DNA from: Mycolicibacterium alvei
Lineage (GTDB): Bacteria; Actinomycetota; Actinomycetes; Mycobacteriales; Mycobacteriaceae
DNA length: 64,000 bases
Reading direction: 5' to 3'
NCBI RefSeq assembly: GCF_010727325.1
Contig: NZ_AP022565.1
Coordinates: 2,294,001-2,358,000 of the forward strand
Below the pieces are notes generated by a model, which had not been told where the DNA came from, searched no databases, and saw only the letters and a list, made by a program, of their open reading frames with translations. The first letter of the stretch is position 1; each line of letters opens with the position of its first letter. A program made the position numbers and the translations under genes. Below, in pieces: positions 28,240-37,289 of the stretch.

Positions 28240-29435
28240 CCGACGTCCCCGACGTCCCCACCACCGAGTGCCGCGTCTGCAAGATCGACGTGCCCGACGG
28301 GAAGTACTGCGGGCTGTGCGGGGTGCCGATCGGCAAGGAGCGAGGCGACGGACCGGAATGGTTGCGCCTCAGCGCATCCTGTGTCGCTCCCGATGAGCAC
28401 CTGCTGCGCCCGTCGATCGCCAGCTCACTGTTCCCTCATCTGTCGCACCAGTCCCGCACCCCGTTCCGCATCGCGATGCTGGTCCTGTTGGCCGGGTTGG
28501 TGGTCTGCGCGCTGCTGAGACTGCCCGCGGCCCTGATCGCGGTCGCTGCGCTCGGGCTGCCCTTACTGTTCTTGATCTACCTCTACGAGTCGGACGCCTT
28601 CCGCGACCTACACCGCGCCGACCTCGCGCTGACCATCGTGCTCGGAATTGCCCTGGGCGTGGGGTGGGTGCTTCTCACCGGCCACGTCATGGCCAAGTCC
28701 TACGGCGTCCCACTCGGTTCCGGGGTGACCGGATTCCGGATCATGCGCAACGGCTTGGGGATTCCACTGGGCGGCGCGGTCCTGATGCTGGCGCCTGCGG
28801 TCACGGTGCGGCTGACCCGGCCCGCCAGTCGGGAATCGTTGGACGGCTTCATGATCGGCGCTCTCGGCGCGACGGCATTCACGGCGGCGGCCACCCTGAC
28901 CCGACTGGCACCACAGTTGACCACCGGAATGGTGGCGCACAACCGCCCGATGTCCGGGCTGCTCGTCGAGGCCGGGATCCGCGGTATCGCAGTGCCTTTG
29001 ACCGCAGCGTCCATCGGAGGCCTGATCGGTGCGGCGTTGTGGTTCACCCGCCCCGTCACCAAGGTCGACAAACACGTCGGTTATGTCCGGCTGGTGATGT
29101 TCTCCTGTGCCGTTGCGGTGCTGATCGTCTACTGCGCACTCGGTCTGATCGATGTCGCGCGCATTCCGCAATGGTTCCAGTTGACGGTGCATCTCACGGT
29201 GTCGGCGATGGCATTGCTGGCGTTGAGGGTCGGTGTGCATCTGGCGCTGCTGCACGAAGCGCAGGACGAGATCGCCTCCGACCAACCGATCTTCTGCGCA
29301 CGCTGCGGCCACGTCGTGCCCGACATGTCGTTCTGCCCCCACTGCGGTGCGGCCACTCACGCATCGTCGCGCACCTCCCGCGAAGAGCGCCGCGCGCACC
29401 GGCCGGTGCGCGACCCGGGATCCGATGCCGGATGA
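28236..29435 (+). CDS. Zinc-ribbon multi-helix membrane protein (split-cassette form)
   Basis: The 399-residue protein begins with a zinc ribbon (CRVC at 12-15, CGLC near 25-28), then 8-9 membrane helices, and ends with a second zinc ribbon (CARC and CPHC near 350-370) and a basic tail. The helix with LDGFMIGALGATAF, and its spacing from LAPAVTVRL and from the later GLLVEAGIRGIAVPL segment, resembles PrsW-type proteins, but the acidic catalytic residues of PrsW are absent. It is homologous over its full length to the N-terminal ~370 residues of the fused gene at 30621. Start and stop overlap both neighbours by ATGA. Confidence 0.8.
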   Translation: MTDVPDVPTTECRVCKIDVPDGKYCGLCGVPIGKERGDGPEWLRLSASCVAPDEHLLRPSIASSLFPHLSHQSRTPFRIAMLVLLAGLVVCALLRLPAALIAVAALGLPLLFLIYLYESDAFRDLHRADLALTIVLGIALGVGWVLLTGHVMAKSYGVPLGSGVTGFRIMRNGLGIPLGGAVLMLAPAVTVRLTRPASRESLDGFMIGALGATAFTAAATLTRLAPQLTTGMVAHNRPMSGLLVEAGIRGIAVPLTAASIGGLIGAALWFTRPVTKVDKHVGYVRLVMFSCAVAVLIVYCALGLIDVARIPQWFQLTVHLTVSAMALLALRVGVHLALLHEAQDEIASDQPIFCARCGHVVPDMSFCPHCGAATHASSRTSREERRAHRPVRDPGSDAG

Positions 29436-30151
29436 GCACGTTCTTCCCCGGCTATGCGGTACCCATTTCCACCGGCACAACCCGGGCTGTCCGCGGCACC
29501 TCGGCCCTGAAAGTACTGACGATCCTGGGCGTCGGCATCGCCCTGGTTGCCGGTGTGCTGGCTTGGGTCTCACATGCGACCAGCGAACCCCCGGTCCGCT
29601 ACATGTGCCCACCGGAGTGCGGGCGACCCCCCACCGGACAGGCGGTGGCGATCAATCCGGTATTCACCGCCCCCGACGGAAGCTTCTCGGTTTCCTACCC
29701 GGTCGCCTCGTCGGCATACCAGGTCACCACCAACCCGACCGGTGTCACCGCGGAATTCCAGGCCGGGGACGGCGGGATGCTGCAGTTGTTCAGCGAGCCG
29801 GCGAATGGACGCGGCGCCGAGGACATCGCCAATTCTCTGGTCAGGAAGACATTTCCGGATACCAAGACCGCCTACGAAATTCCCAACGCCATGGTCGGCT
29901 ACCACCCCGGTTTCGGTCTGGTCGCCGACTGCTGGCCGCAGGGCGCCACAAGTAACTACACGCGGATGCGGGTACTGGTGTTGGTGGCGGTGAAGAACGA
30001 CCTTGCGCTCATCGCGTCGGCCGTCGGCCCGTATCGGGAATTCGGCCCCGGCTCGGGCGCCAGTAAACCCTCGGGCGCCAACCTGCAGCTGGCGCTGGAC
30101 ATGGGAAAATACGTCAACAGTTTCCGGTGGCGCGGAGATCCCGACCGCTGA
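29432..30151 (+). CDS. Single-pass protein with extracytoplasmic CPPxCGRPP domain (split-cassette form)
   Basis: The 239 residues start at an ATG overlapping the previous stop. One membrane helix (~28-48, VLTILGVGIALVAGVLAWV) is followed by an outward-facing domain. That domain opens with the Cys pair motif CPPECGRPP and continues with FTAPDGSFSVSYPV, then EIPNAMVGYHPGFG, and ends LALDMGKYVNSFRWRGDPDR. The same domain is the C-terminal ~215 residues of the fused protein at 30621. The Cys pair may form a disulfide outside the membrane. The domain is not one I can name. Confidence 0.8.
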   Translation: MSTFFPGYAVPISTGTTRAVRGTSALKVLTILGVGIALVAGVLAWVSHATSEPPVRYMCPPECGRPPTGQAVAINPVFTAPDGSFSVSYPVASSAYQVTTNPTGVTAEFQAGDGGMLQLFSEPANGRGAEDIANSLVRKTFPDTKTAYEIPNAMVGYHPGFGLVADCWPQGATSNYTRMRVLVLVAVKNDLALIASAVGPYREFGPGSGASKPSGANLQLALDMGKYVNSFRWRGDPDR

Positions 30152-30222
30152 CTCTCCCGCATGGGCGTCTGGGGTCCGGATCAGAAAGACACAATTGACG
30201 CCCGCGCCGGAGCGCTCTGGGT

Positions 30223-30228
30223 TAGAGT
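30223..30228 (+). promoter_or_regulatory. Candidate -10 box of the second lipoprotein cassette
   Basis: TAGAGT, in the same GTTAGAGTT(C/T)G context as 26180-26185. It lies 70 bases before the ATG at 30293, against 131 bases in copy 1, so the leader length has diverged while box and start-proximal sequence stayed alike. A TTGACG at 30195 is too far upstream (22 bases) to be a normal -35 partner. Confidence 0.4.
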
Positions 30229-30292
30229 TTGCTGGCAGACCCGTTTCAGGGCCTGTGTCTGTTTCGTCCGCGGGGGACAGTGAGGACTAATC

Positions 30293-30574
30293 ATGAGGGC
30301 ACGTCGATCAACTCGTCGCCTCGCAGCTGCCGCAGCCTCCGCCGCGATCGTCGGGATGATCGGGCTCAGCGCTTGCGGTACCGGCGAGAAGGCACCAGAG
30401 ACCACCACGCCGTCCACCACGACGACGACCACGACCCCGTCGACGCCGCCGCCGGCGCAGCCCACCGAGAAGCAAGGCACCACCCGGAGCCCCAACCGTT
30501 TCACGCCCACCCACGTAGAACCGGCGGCGCCGCCCACCGGGCGCCACGGGGTCGGCAGCCCTCATAGGCAATAA
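30293..30574 (+). CDS. Small Thr/Pro-rich lipoprotein (copy 2)
   Basis: A 93-residue paralogue of the gene at 26311. Arg-rich N-terminus, hydrophobic core and lipobox GLSAC put the lipidated Cys near residue 26. A (T)n-PSTPPPAQPTEKQG linker and a short tail follow. The leader GGGGACAGTGAGGAC is shared with copy 1. It lies 46 bases upstream of the fused zinc-ribbon gene, matching the lipoprotein-first order of cassette 1 but without a sedolisin gene between. Confidence 0.8.
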   Translation: MRARRSTRRLAAAAASAAIVGMIGLSACGTGEKAPETTTPSTTTTTTTPSTPPPAQPTEKQGTTRSPNRFTPTHVEPAAPPTGRHGVGSPHRQ

Positions 30575-30620
30575 CGCCGGAACCGGCTCTGACGACCCTG
30601 CGCTCACCACCGAATGCCGG

Positions 30621-32390
30621 GTGTGCCGGGTGTGCCGGGTATGCCGAGCCGAAGTGCCGGCAGGCACATTCTGCGGGGTGTGCGGCGCCTACCTGGATCC
30701 ACAGCGCCATGACACCGGGTGGCTGAGGCCACGGGCGTACTGCGCCGGTCGCGAGCACCTGCTGTGGCCGTCGGTGGTCAGCTCGCTGTTTCCAGTGCTA
30801 CCGCACCGCTCGCGCGCGAGGTACCGACTCGGGATCGCCGCGCTGGTGGTTGCGATGCTCGCCTGCACACTGCTGCGAGTGCCCGCCGCGATTACCGCAC
30901 TGGCCGCGTTCGGTCTGCCACTGCTGTTCGTCACATATCTCCGTGAATCCGCTGTCATTCAAAATCTTTCGGCGCGAACCCTGCTGCTGACCGGTGCCCT
31001 GGGCGCCGGACTGGGCGCAGCCTGGGCGCTGCTGACCGGAACCGCGGTGGCCCGCGAGTACGACATGCCGATGGGCGTCGACGTGCCGGAGTTCCGGGTG
31101 ATGCGCGACGGCCTTGCCGTCCCGCTGGGCGCCTTGTTGTTGCTGCTCACCCCCGTGTTGGTGATCCGCATGTTCGGGCCGCGCACCCGGGAATCGTTGG
31201 ACGGCTCAGCTATCGGCGCCCTCGGCGCACTTGCTTTCAGCGCGGCAGCCACGCTGAGCCGGTTGGCTCCTCAGTTCGATGACGGAATGGTGGACCATGA
31301 CCGACCGTTGAGCGGGCTGTTGGTCCAGGCCGGGATTCAGGGGTTGGCGGTGCCGTTGACTGCCGCGGCCGCCGGGGCTCTCGGCGGGGTGGTCCTGTGG
31401 TTCACACCGGGGGCCGGCAACGCCTGGCGCCCGAGACATGTGCGCGCGGCCTTGGCGCTGACCGTCGCATCCGCACCGGCCTGCTATGCGGTCCTCGGCC
31501 TGATCGGTGTTGCACCCGTACCTGAAATCTTGCTTCTGGCAGTGTATTTAGCCGTGGCTACGTTGGCCTTGCTGGCGTTGCGAGTCGGTCTGCAGCTCGC
31601 CTTGCTGCACGAGGCGCACGGCACCGTCCATGCCGGCGAAGTGGTGCGGTGCCGGCAATGCGATCACTCCGTTGCCGATATGACGTTCTGCCTGAATTGC
31701 GGCACGGCGATGCGCGCATTACAACGGACGGCGGATCACCCGGACCGCACACTGCTGGTGACGTGGGGGACCGGCGTCATGCTCCTGACGGCCGCCCTCG
31801 TCGTGGTGTCGGCCGTGGTCAGCAGTCCACCCGCACGCTATCGATGTCCACCGGATTGCGGCCGTCCCCCGACCAGCGATCCGGTGGCGACGAATCCCCG
31901 CTTCACCGCCCCGGACGGCGCGTTCTCGGTGAACTACCCGGCATCCGGCGCGGCGTACCGGATCACCACCGCCGACGACGGGGTGACAGCGGATTTCCTG
32001 GCCGGCGACGGCGGCACCATGCAGCTCATCGGAAAAGCCGCGGCCGGACGAACCCCGAAGGAGATCGCCACCGCCCTGGTCGAGAACACCTATCCCGACA
32101 CCGATCTGGACTACGAGATCCCGAATGCCATGGTCGGCTACCAGCCCGGGTACGGGATGGTCCTCGACAGCTGGCCGCAAAACGCCACCGGCGACTACAT
32201 GAGGATGCGGGTGGTCATCCTGGCCGCGGTGAAGGACGACTTGGCCCTGATCGCTGTGGCAACCGGCCCGTATCACGCGTACGGCCCGGATTTCGGTCCG
32301 GGAATTCCGTCCGGCGCGAACTTGGACCTTGCCTTGGACATGGGCAAGTACGTCAACAGTTTTCGTTGGCGTAACGACCCGGGCCGCTGA
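30621..32390 (+). CDS. Zinc-ribbon membrane protein fused to CPPxCGRPP extracytoplasmic domain
   Basis: The 589-residue protein joins in one chain the two parts that are separate genes at 28236 and 29432. It has a zinc ribbon (CRVC at 2-5, CGVC at 15-18), 8-9 membrane helices with LDGSAIGALGALAF, a second zinc ribbon (CRQC and CLNC), then one more helix and the outer domain with CPPDCGRPP and LALDMGKYVNSFRWRNDPGR. The GTG at 30621 is the first usable start after an in-frame stop at 30516, but it has no clear ribosome site. A repeated nine-base CGGGTGTGC unit surrounds it, so the start is uncertain. The stop abuts convergent guaA. Confidence 0.8.
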   Translation: MCRVCRVCRAEVPAGTFCGVCGAYLDPQRHDTGWLRPRAYCAGREHLLWPSVVSSLFPVLPHRSRARYRLGIAALVVAMLACTLLRVPAAITALAAFGLPLLFVTYLRESAVIQNLSARTLLLTGALGAGLGAAWALLTGTAVAREYDMPMGVDVPEFRVMRDGLAVPLGALLLLLTPVLVIRMFGPRTRESLDGSAIGALGALAFSAAATLSRLAPQFDDGMVDHDRPLSGLLVQAGIQGLAVPLTAAAAGALGGVVLWFTPGAGNAWRPRHVRAALALTVASAPACYAVLGLIGVAPVPEILLLAVYLAVATLALLALRVGLQLALLHEAHGTVHAGEVVRCRQCDHSVADMTFCLNCGTAMRALQRTADHPDRTLLVTWGTGVMLLTAALVVVSAVVSSPPARYRCPPDCGRPPTSDPVATNPRFTAPDGAFSVNYPASGAAYRITTADDGVTADFLAGDGGTMQLIGKAAAGRTPKEIATALVENTYPDTDLDYEIPNAMVGYQPGYGMVLDSWPQNATGDYMRMRVVILAAVKDDLALIAVATGPYHAYGPDFGPGIPSGANLDLALDMGKYVNSFRWRNDPGR

Positions 32391-33944
<1,554 letters not shown>

Positions 33945-33950
33945 CGCAAC

Positions 33951-33956
33951 AGTCTA
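33951..33956 (-). promoter_or_regulatory. -10 box of a leaderless promoter for guaA
   Basis: TAGACT on the minus strand ends six bases before the guaA GTG, with no ribosome site between. It lies in the 37-base gap between guaA and the end of the upstream EspC-like gene, so guaA need not depend on that operon. Confidence 0.5.
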
Positions 33957-33981
33957 GTGCTGGAGATTCGGCACCCGGAGT

Positions 33982-34308
33982 TCAGCTGCCAGGGTCATCG
34001 AGCGCCGTGGCTACCCGGCTGATCGCTTCTGCCGACTTGTCATCGGTCCGATCGATGCCCTGCGCCGCGGCAACGATCTTCTGTCCCGTCTCTTGCAGTC
34101 GCTGCACCGCGTCCAAAGCTTCGGTCCTCATCGCGTCGCAGTATGCCGCCAGCGCCGCGCCCGTGGCGAAACCCCGATTTCCATCCCTCGCGGGCATCCC
34201 TGAGTCGTACAGCGTCGCGATACGTGCGCGCGCCTCTTCGGCTTTCTCATCTATCAACCCACCAGAGTTCTTCACTTCCTCTGGCCTGATGTGGATATCG
34301 TTGGTCAA
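33982..34308 (-). CDS. EspC/WXG100-like small helical protein, putative type VII secretion partner
   Basis: 108 residues, helix-turn-helix hairpin in character, starting MTNDIHIRPEEVKNSGGLID. The opening pattern resembles DUF2580/EspC-type type VII secretion targets. Cys136-type motifs and a classical WxG are absent. The TTG start at 34308 has GAGGGGG upstream and overlaps the previous stop (TTGA). It is the last gene of the low-GC operon that begins with the amidase-like effector. A role as secretion partner or adaptor for that effector is inferred from size, fold and linkage. Confidence 0.65.
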   Translation of the reverse strand: MTNDIHIRPEEVKNSGGLIDEKAEEARARIATLYDSGMPARDGNRGFATGAALAAYCDAMRTEALDAVQRLQETGQKIVAAAQGIDRTDDKSAEAISRVATALDDPGS

Positions 34309-34703
34309 CCGTCCCCCTCGTGCACTGCGTCGTCACCACTGATACATGCGGTATGCGCCATCGGTTCTGGCTGACGGACACCGGTGTACGAGGCAACCGA
34401 AGCCACCAGAAGCGGGACCATCACAGCGACATAGCCAGCCAAAATGCAGACGATTAGCTTCTGCGACTGACCATTCTTGAGAAACACCGTCACGATGCCT
34501 GCGCCAACCGCAAGCATCAGCGCCACCACACCCACCTGGAAAAGGTTCACAGGAATTGGCAGTTCCGCAAGGCACCGATGACTTTCAATCTGGCCGCGGC
34601 GGTAGGCGGTCACTGCGGTGAACCCCGCCAATGACCATATCGCCACCAATCCTGCGATCCACGCGACCGCACCAGATATTGCGGTACCGACCCTGGCCCT
34701 CAC
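34305..34703 (-). CDS. Three-helix membrane protein, putative immunity or partner protein
   Basis: A 132-residue hydrophobic protein with three membrane segments (AVAWIAGLVAIWSLAGF, VGVVALMLAVGAGIVTVFL, LIVCILAGYVAVMVPLLVAS) and a Cys-containing tail. I chose GTG 34703, which overlaps the upstream stop as GTGA; a GTG at 34733 is possible. It sits between another membrane protein and the EspC-like gene. I cannot name the family. The position next to a candidate effector suggests immunity, but this is inference only. GC content falls below 50% in part of the gene. Confidence 0.6.
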   Translation of the reverse strand: MRARVGTAISGAVAWIAGLVAIWSLAGFTAVTAYRRGQIESHRCLAELPIPVNLFQVGVVALMLAVGAGIVTVFLKNGQSQKLIVCILAGYVAVMVPLLVASVASYTGVRQPEPMAHTACISGDDAVHEGDG

Positions 34704-35110
34704 CGCAGGACACTTCCGCTGGCAGCACCACACGTTGGCAGAGTGCTGTCAGAAAAATCAGTCGGGTTGGCGTGCGCCGCCACCGACAAGATCAGCAGAA
34801 CAACCGCAATCACCAACAACAGATAAACGACGCGAGGCACCCGGAACTCTCGGTTGACAAACGGCAGTCCGAGCGTGGCCAAAAACCCGATCACGGCCGC
34901 GGACAACCCGCCCAGTGCGATCCACCAAAGCGGAGCCTCAAACGGCGCGATTTCCAGCACTCGTTTCGTACACGGCGCGTTCAGAATCGTCTGGAATCGG
35001 TACGTATCGACGCGTTCTAGTCCGGCAGCGGCCGCAGCGCCCACAAGAAGCATCACAAAGCTGGTCAGCGCCAGCGCTGAAGAAGCGACCCGAATGTTGG
35101 CGCGTTTCAC
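34700..35110 (-). CDS. Three-helix membrane protein, putative immunity or partner protein
   Basis: 136 residues with hydrophobic segments at ~10-30, ~60-80 and ~92-112. Two Cys residues (NAPCTKRV and LPTCGAAS) fall on predicted outer loops and could pair. The GTG start overlaps the effector stop (GTGA), giving tight coupling. Layout and size resemble the next gene, and the two could be ancient duplicates, although sequence similarity is not obvious by eye. The product is unassigned. Confidence 0.6.
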   Translation of the reverse strand: MKRANIRVASSALALTSFVMLLVGAAAAAGLERVDTYRFQTILNAPCTKRVLEIAPFEAPLWWIALGGLSAAVIGFLATLGLPFVNREFRVPRVVYLLLVIAVVLLILSVAAHANPTDFSDSTLPTCGAASGSVLR

Positions 35111-36384
35111 CAGGCTTGCCTCGGCCGGACGACTGTGTATTGCTGAGCACCTTCACCTTGTTCGACAACCGGGATGCGACCCGTGAGGCTGGAATTCTGC
35201 GCACCAGGTGTGTGCTGCGTGTACAGAACGTCACCGTCAGGCAGAACCGCCGTGACAAGCGCCGCGTGATGAGATTCGCCGTCTGTATGACCGCCAGGCC
35301 CATCGGCGTAGTCGAAATAGAGCACATCACCGGGCCGAGCTCCGGACATTCCCACCCGATCGCCACCATTGTTGAGGAAGAAGTCTTGTTGGGCGTCAGC
35401 GTAGTACCAGGATCTCGTGTGGCTCAGCCCCTCAACTTCTGGCAGCCAGCGACTGTCCGGCGTGTTCCATCCCCACTCGCCCGCACGACTGCGGCCCCAG
35501 CCGTTCTCGTCCAATGTGGTTTGGCCCTTATAAGGAAGTCCGCCAGCATGAAGCGCCTGTGACACAAAGTGGGCGCAGTTGTTCGGAAAGAGGTCCTCGT
35601 CCGTGTCGTCCCAGTGGTCCCGGGCATACTGCAATGTCTCCATGGCGTTATAACCCCGATCTTTCGCCTCTAGTTCGGTCTTCACGCCGGCCGGTAGCCC
35701 CGCCAGGTTGTATAGATCGAGTGGGACGGCCTTCTTGAAGTCCTCTTGCATCTCAGGGGTGAGCGCGTTCCACCACGCCGCCTGCTGGTCTGGTGTGAGA
35801 CCATCTGGCAGTTGGTTGCGCATCATTGACAGTGCGTCATGGACAGCGTCGGCTTGCAATTCGAGAGCACGTTCTGTGGTCGTCGTGTCAGGGTCCACCT
35901 TCAATCCCTCGAGCGCGGAACGGCCTGCATCGTCGGCCTGCGTTGCAGCTTCCACCGCATCGTCGATCAGGCGCTGCGCATTGTCGCGATAGAATTCGAG
36001 CAGTTCGATGTCCAAGCCCGTGGTGTCGGACGGAAGGCTCACTTGTCCATCAGTAGAGACAACCAGCCCTTTGTTTTCCGCCCCATAGACTGCATCGTTG
36101 AGCTCCCGCTGTGCGACCTTGACTGCATCTTCAAGCGTGTCCACCGCAGAGGCAGCGCCGGCATCCAACAGTCCTAGACTGCGAAACTTCTCGGCGAGAT
36201 GTCTCAATTCAGCCTTCGCAAGATCACCGACCGCGTCGTACCAGTTATTGTCCAGTGCGCGTATGCCGTTGGCGTGGATCTCATCACAGGTGTCGTCGTG
36301 CAGGACTGAAGCAGTCCGCAAATCCAACGCCGCCTCGTGCCAGAGTTGCGGCTGCGCAGAACGAAGGTCTGCGAAACCAACCAC
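35107..36384 (-). CDS. Amidase_6-domain protein with helical N-terminus, putative secreted effector
   Basis: 425 residues. The first ~220 are alpha-helical and charged, of WXG/LXG-like character, with no signal peptide. The C-terminal ~200 residues match the amidase_6 (NlpC/P60-like) fold: NNCAHFVSQALHAGG with nucleophile Cys270, a Gly-rich ARPGDVLYFDYADG motif and HHAALVTAV with His372/His373. Amidase_6 proteins usually cut peptidoglycan or related amide bonds. GTG 36384 has GAGGGGG seven bases upstream. The gene leads a four-gene coupled operon of lower GC (about 47-57% in sampled lines against ~68% nearby), a sign of recent transfer. Confidence 0.75.
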   Translation of the reverse strand: MVGFADLRSAQPQLWHEAALDLRTASVLHDDTCDEIHANGIRALDNNWYDAVGDLAKAELRHLAEKFRSLGLLDAGAASAVDTLEDAVKVAQRELNDAVYGAENKGLVVSTDGQVSLPSDTTGLDIELLEFYRDNAQRLIDDAVEAATQADDAGRSALEGLKVDPDTTTTERALELQADAVHDALSMMRNQLPDGLTPDQQAAWWNALTPEMQEDFKKAVPLDLYNLAGLPAGVKTELEAKDRGYNAMETLQYARDHWDDTDEDLFPNNCAHFVSQALHAGGLPYKGQTTLDENGWGRSRAGEWGWNTPDSRWLPEVEGLSHTRSWYYADAQQDFFLNNGGDRVGMSGARPGDVLYFDYADGPGGHTDGESHHAALVTAVLPDGDVLYTQHTPGAQNSSLTGRIPVVEQGEGAQQYTVVRPRQAW

Positions 36385-36577
36385 TCGATAGCCCCCTCAC
36401 AACTACAAATTCACCAACCATTCGTCACATTACGACACCGTGAGATGTGATCGGCACACCAATCTGCCTCGTTGCCGCTAAGTCGAATCGAGCCGGGGCA
36501 AACACTTTGCCGGAGATCCCACCCCTCGTGCCGTGATTGCGCATGATGGAGAAGACGTCGGCGAAAGCGAGGACGCT

Positions 36578-37285
36578 GTGTTGGGCCTGCCCGAGCAGAT
36601 CACCGCGTGCCTGTTCGATCTCGACGGTGTGCTGACCGATACCGCCAGCGTGCACAAGAAGGCCTGGAAGGCCATGTTCGATGACTTCTTGCGCACGCGG
36701 GCCGCACGTACCGGGGATGAATTCGTCGCGTTCGACATCGACGACGATTACCTGCGCTACGTCGACGGCAGGCGTCGCGAGGACGGCGTCCGGTCGTTTC
36801 TGGCCGGCCGCGGAATCGAGCTCCCCGCCGACACCATCGAGGACCTCGGCAATCGCAAGAACACCATGTTCCAGCAAGACCTGAAGAAGGACGGCGTCGA
36901 CGTCTTCCCCGGATCAAGGCGGTACCTCCAGGCCGTGGCGGATGCGGGTCTGCGCCGGGCGGTGGTGTCATCGAGCGCCAATACCGAGGAGGTGCTGAGG
37001 ATTACGGGGTTGGACACATTCATCGAGCAGCGGGTGGACGGGGTGACGATGCGCGACGAGAACCTGCCGGGCAAGCCCGCACCGGACAGCTTCCTGCGCG
37101 CGGCCGAACTCCTCGGCGTCTCCCCCGCCCAGGCCGCGGTCTTCGAGGACGCATTGGCGGGGGTGGCGGCGGGCCGGGCGGGGAACTTCGGATTCGTGGT
37201 GGGAGTAGACCGGGTGGGTCAGTCCGAGCAGTTGTGTCGCGACGGTGCCGACGTCGTCGTCACCGATCTGGCGGAGTTGATGTAG
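36578..37285 (+). CDS. HAD-family beta-phosphoglucomutase-like hydrolase (Rv3400-like)
   Basis: HAD motif 1 is FDLDGVLTD with Asp14 and Asp16, motif 2 VVSSSANT, motif 3 GKPAPDSF and motif 4 VFEDALAGV. The helical cap and motif order match beta-phosphoglucomutase, which interconverts glucose 1- and 6-phosphate of the beta series. The next gene, a GH65 phosphorylase candidate, would supply beta-glucose 1-phosphate, and the pair is coexpressed (4-base gap). I chose GTG 36578, with GCGAGGA upstream; a GTG or ATG in the longer frame from 36533 is possible. Confidence 0.87.
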   Translation: MLGLPEQITACLFDLDGVLTDTASVHKKAWKAMFDDFLRTRAARTGDEFVAFDIDDDYLRYVDGRRREDGVRSFLAGRGIELPADTIEDLGNRKNTMFQQDLKKDGVDVFPGSRRYLQAVADAGLRRAVVSSSANTEEVLRITGLDTFIEQRVDGVTMRDENLPGKPAPDSFLRAAELLGVSPAQAAVFEDALAGVAAGRAGNFGFVVGVDRVGQSEQLCRDGADVVVTDLAELM

Positions 37286-37289
37286 CGCC

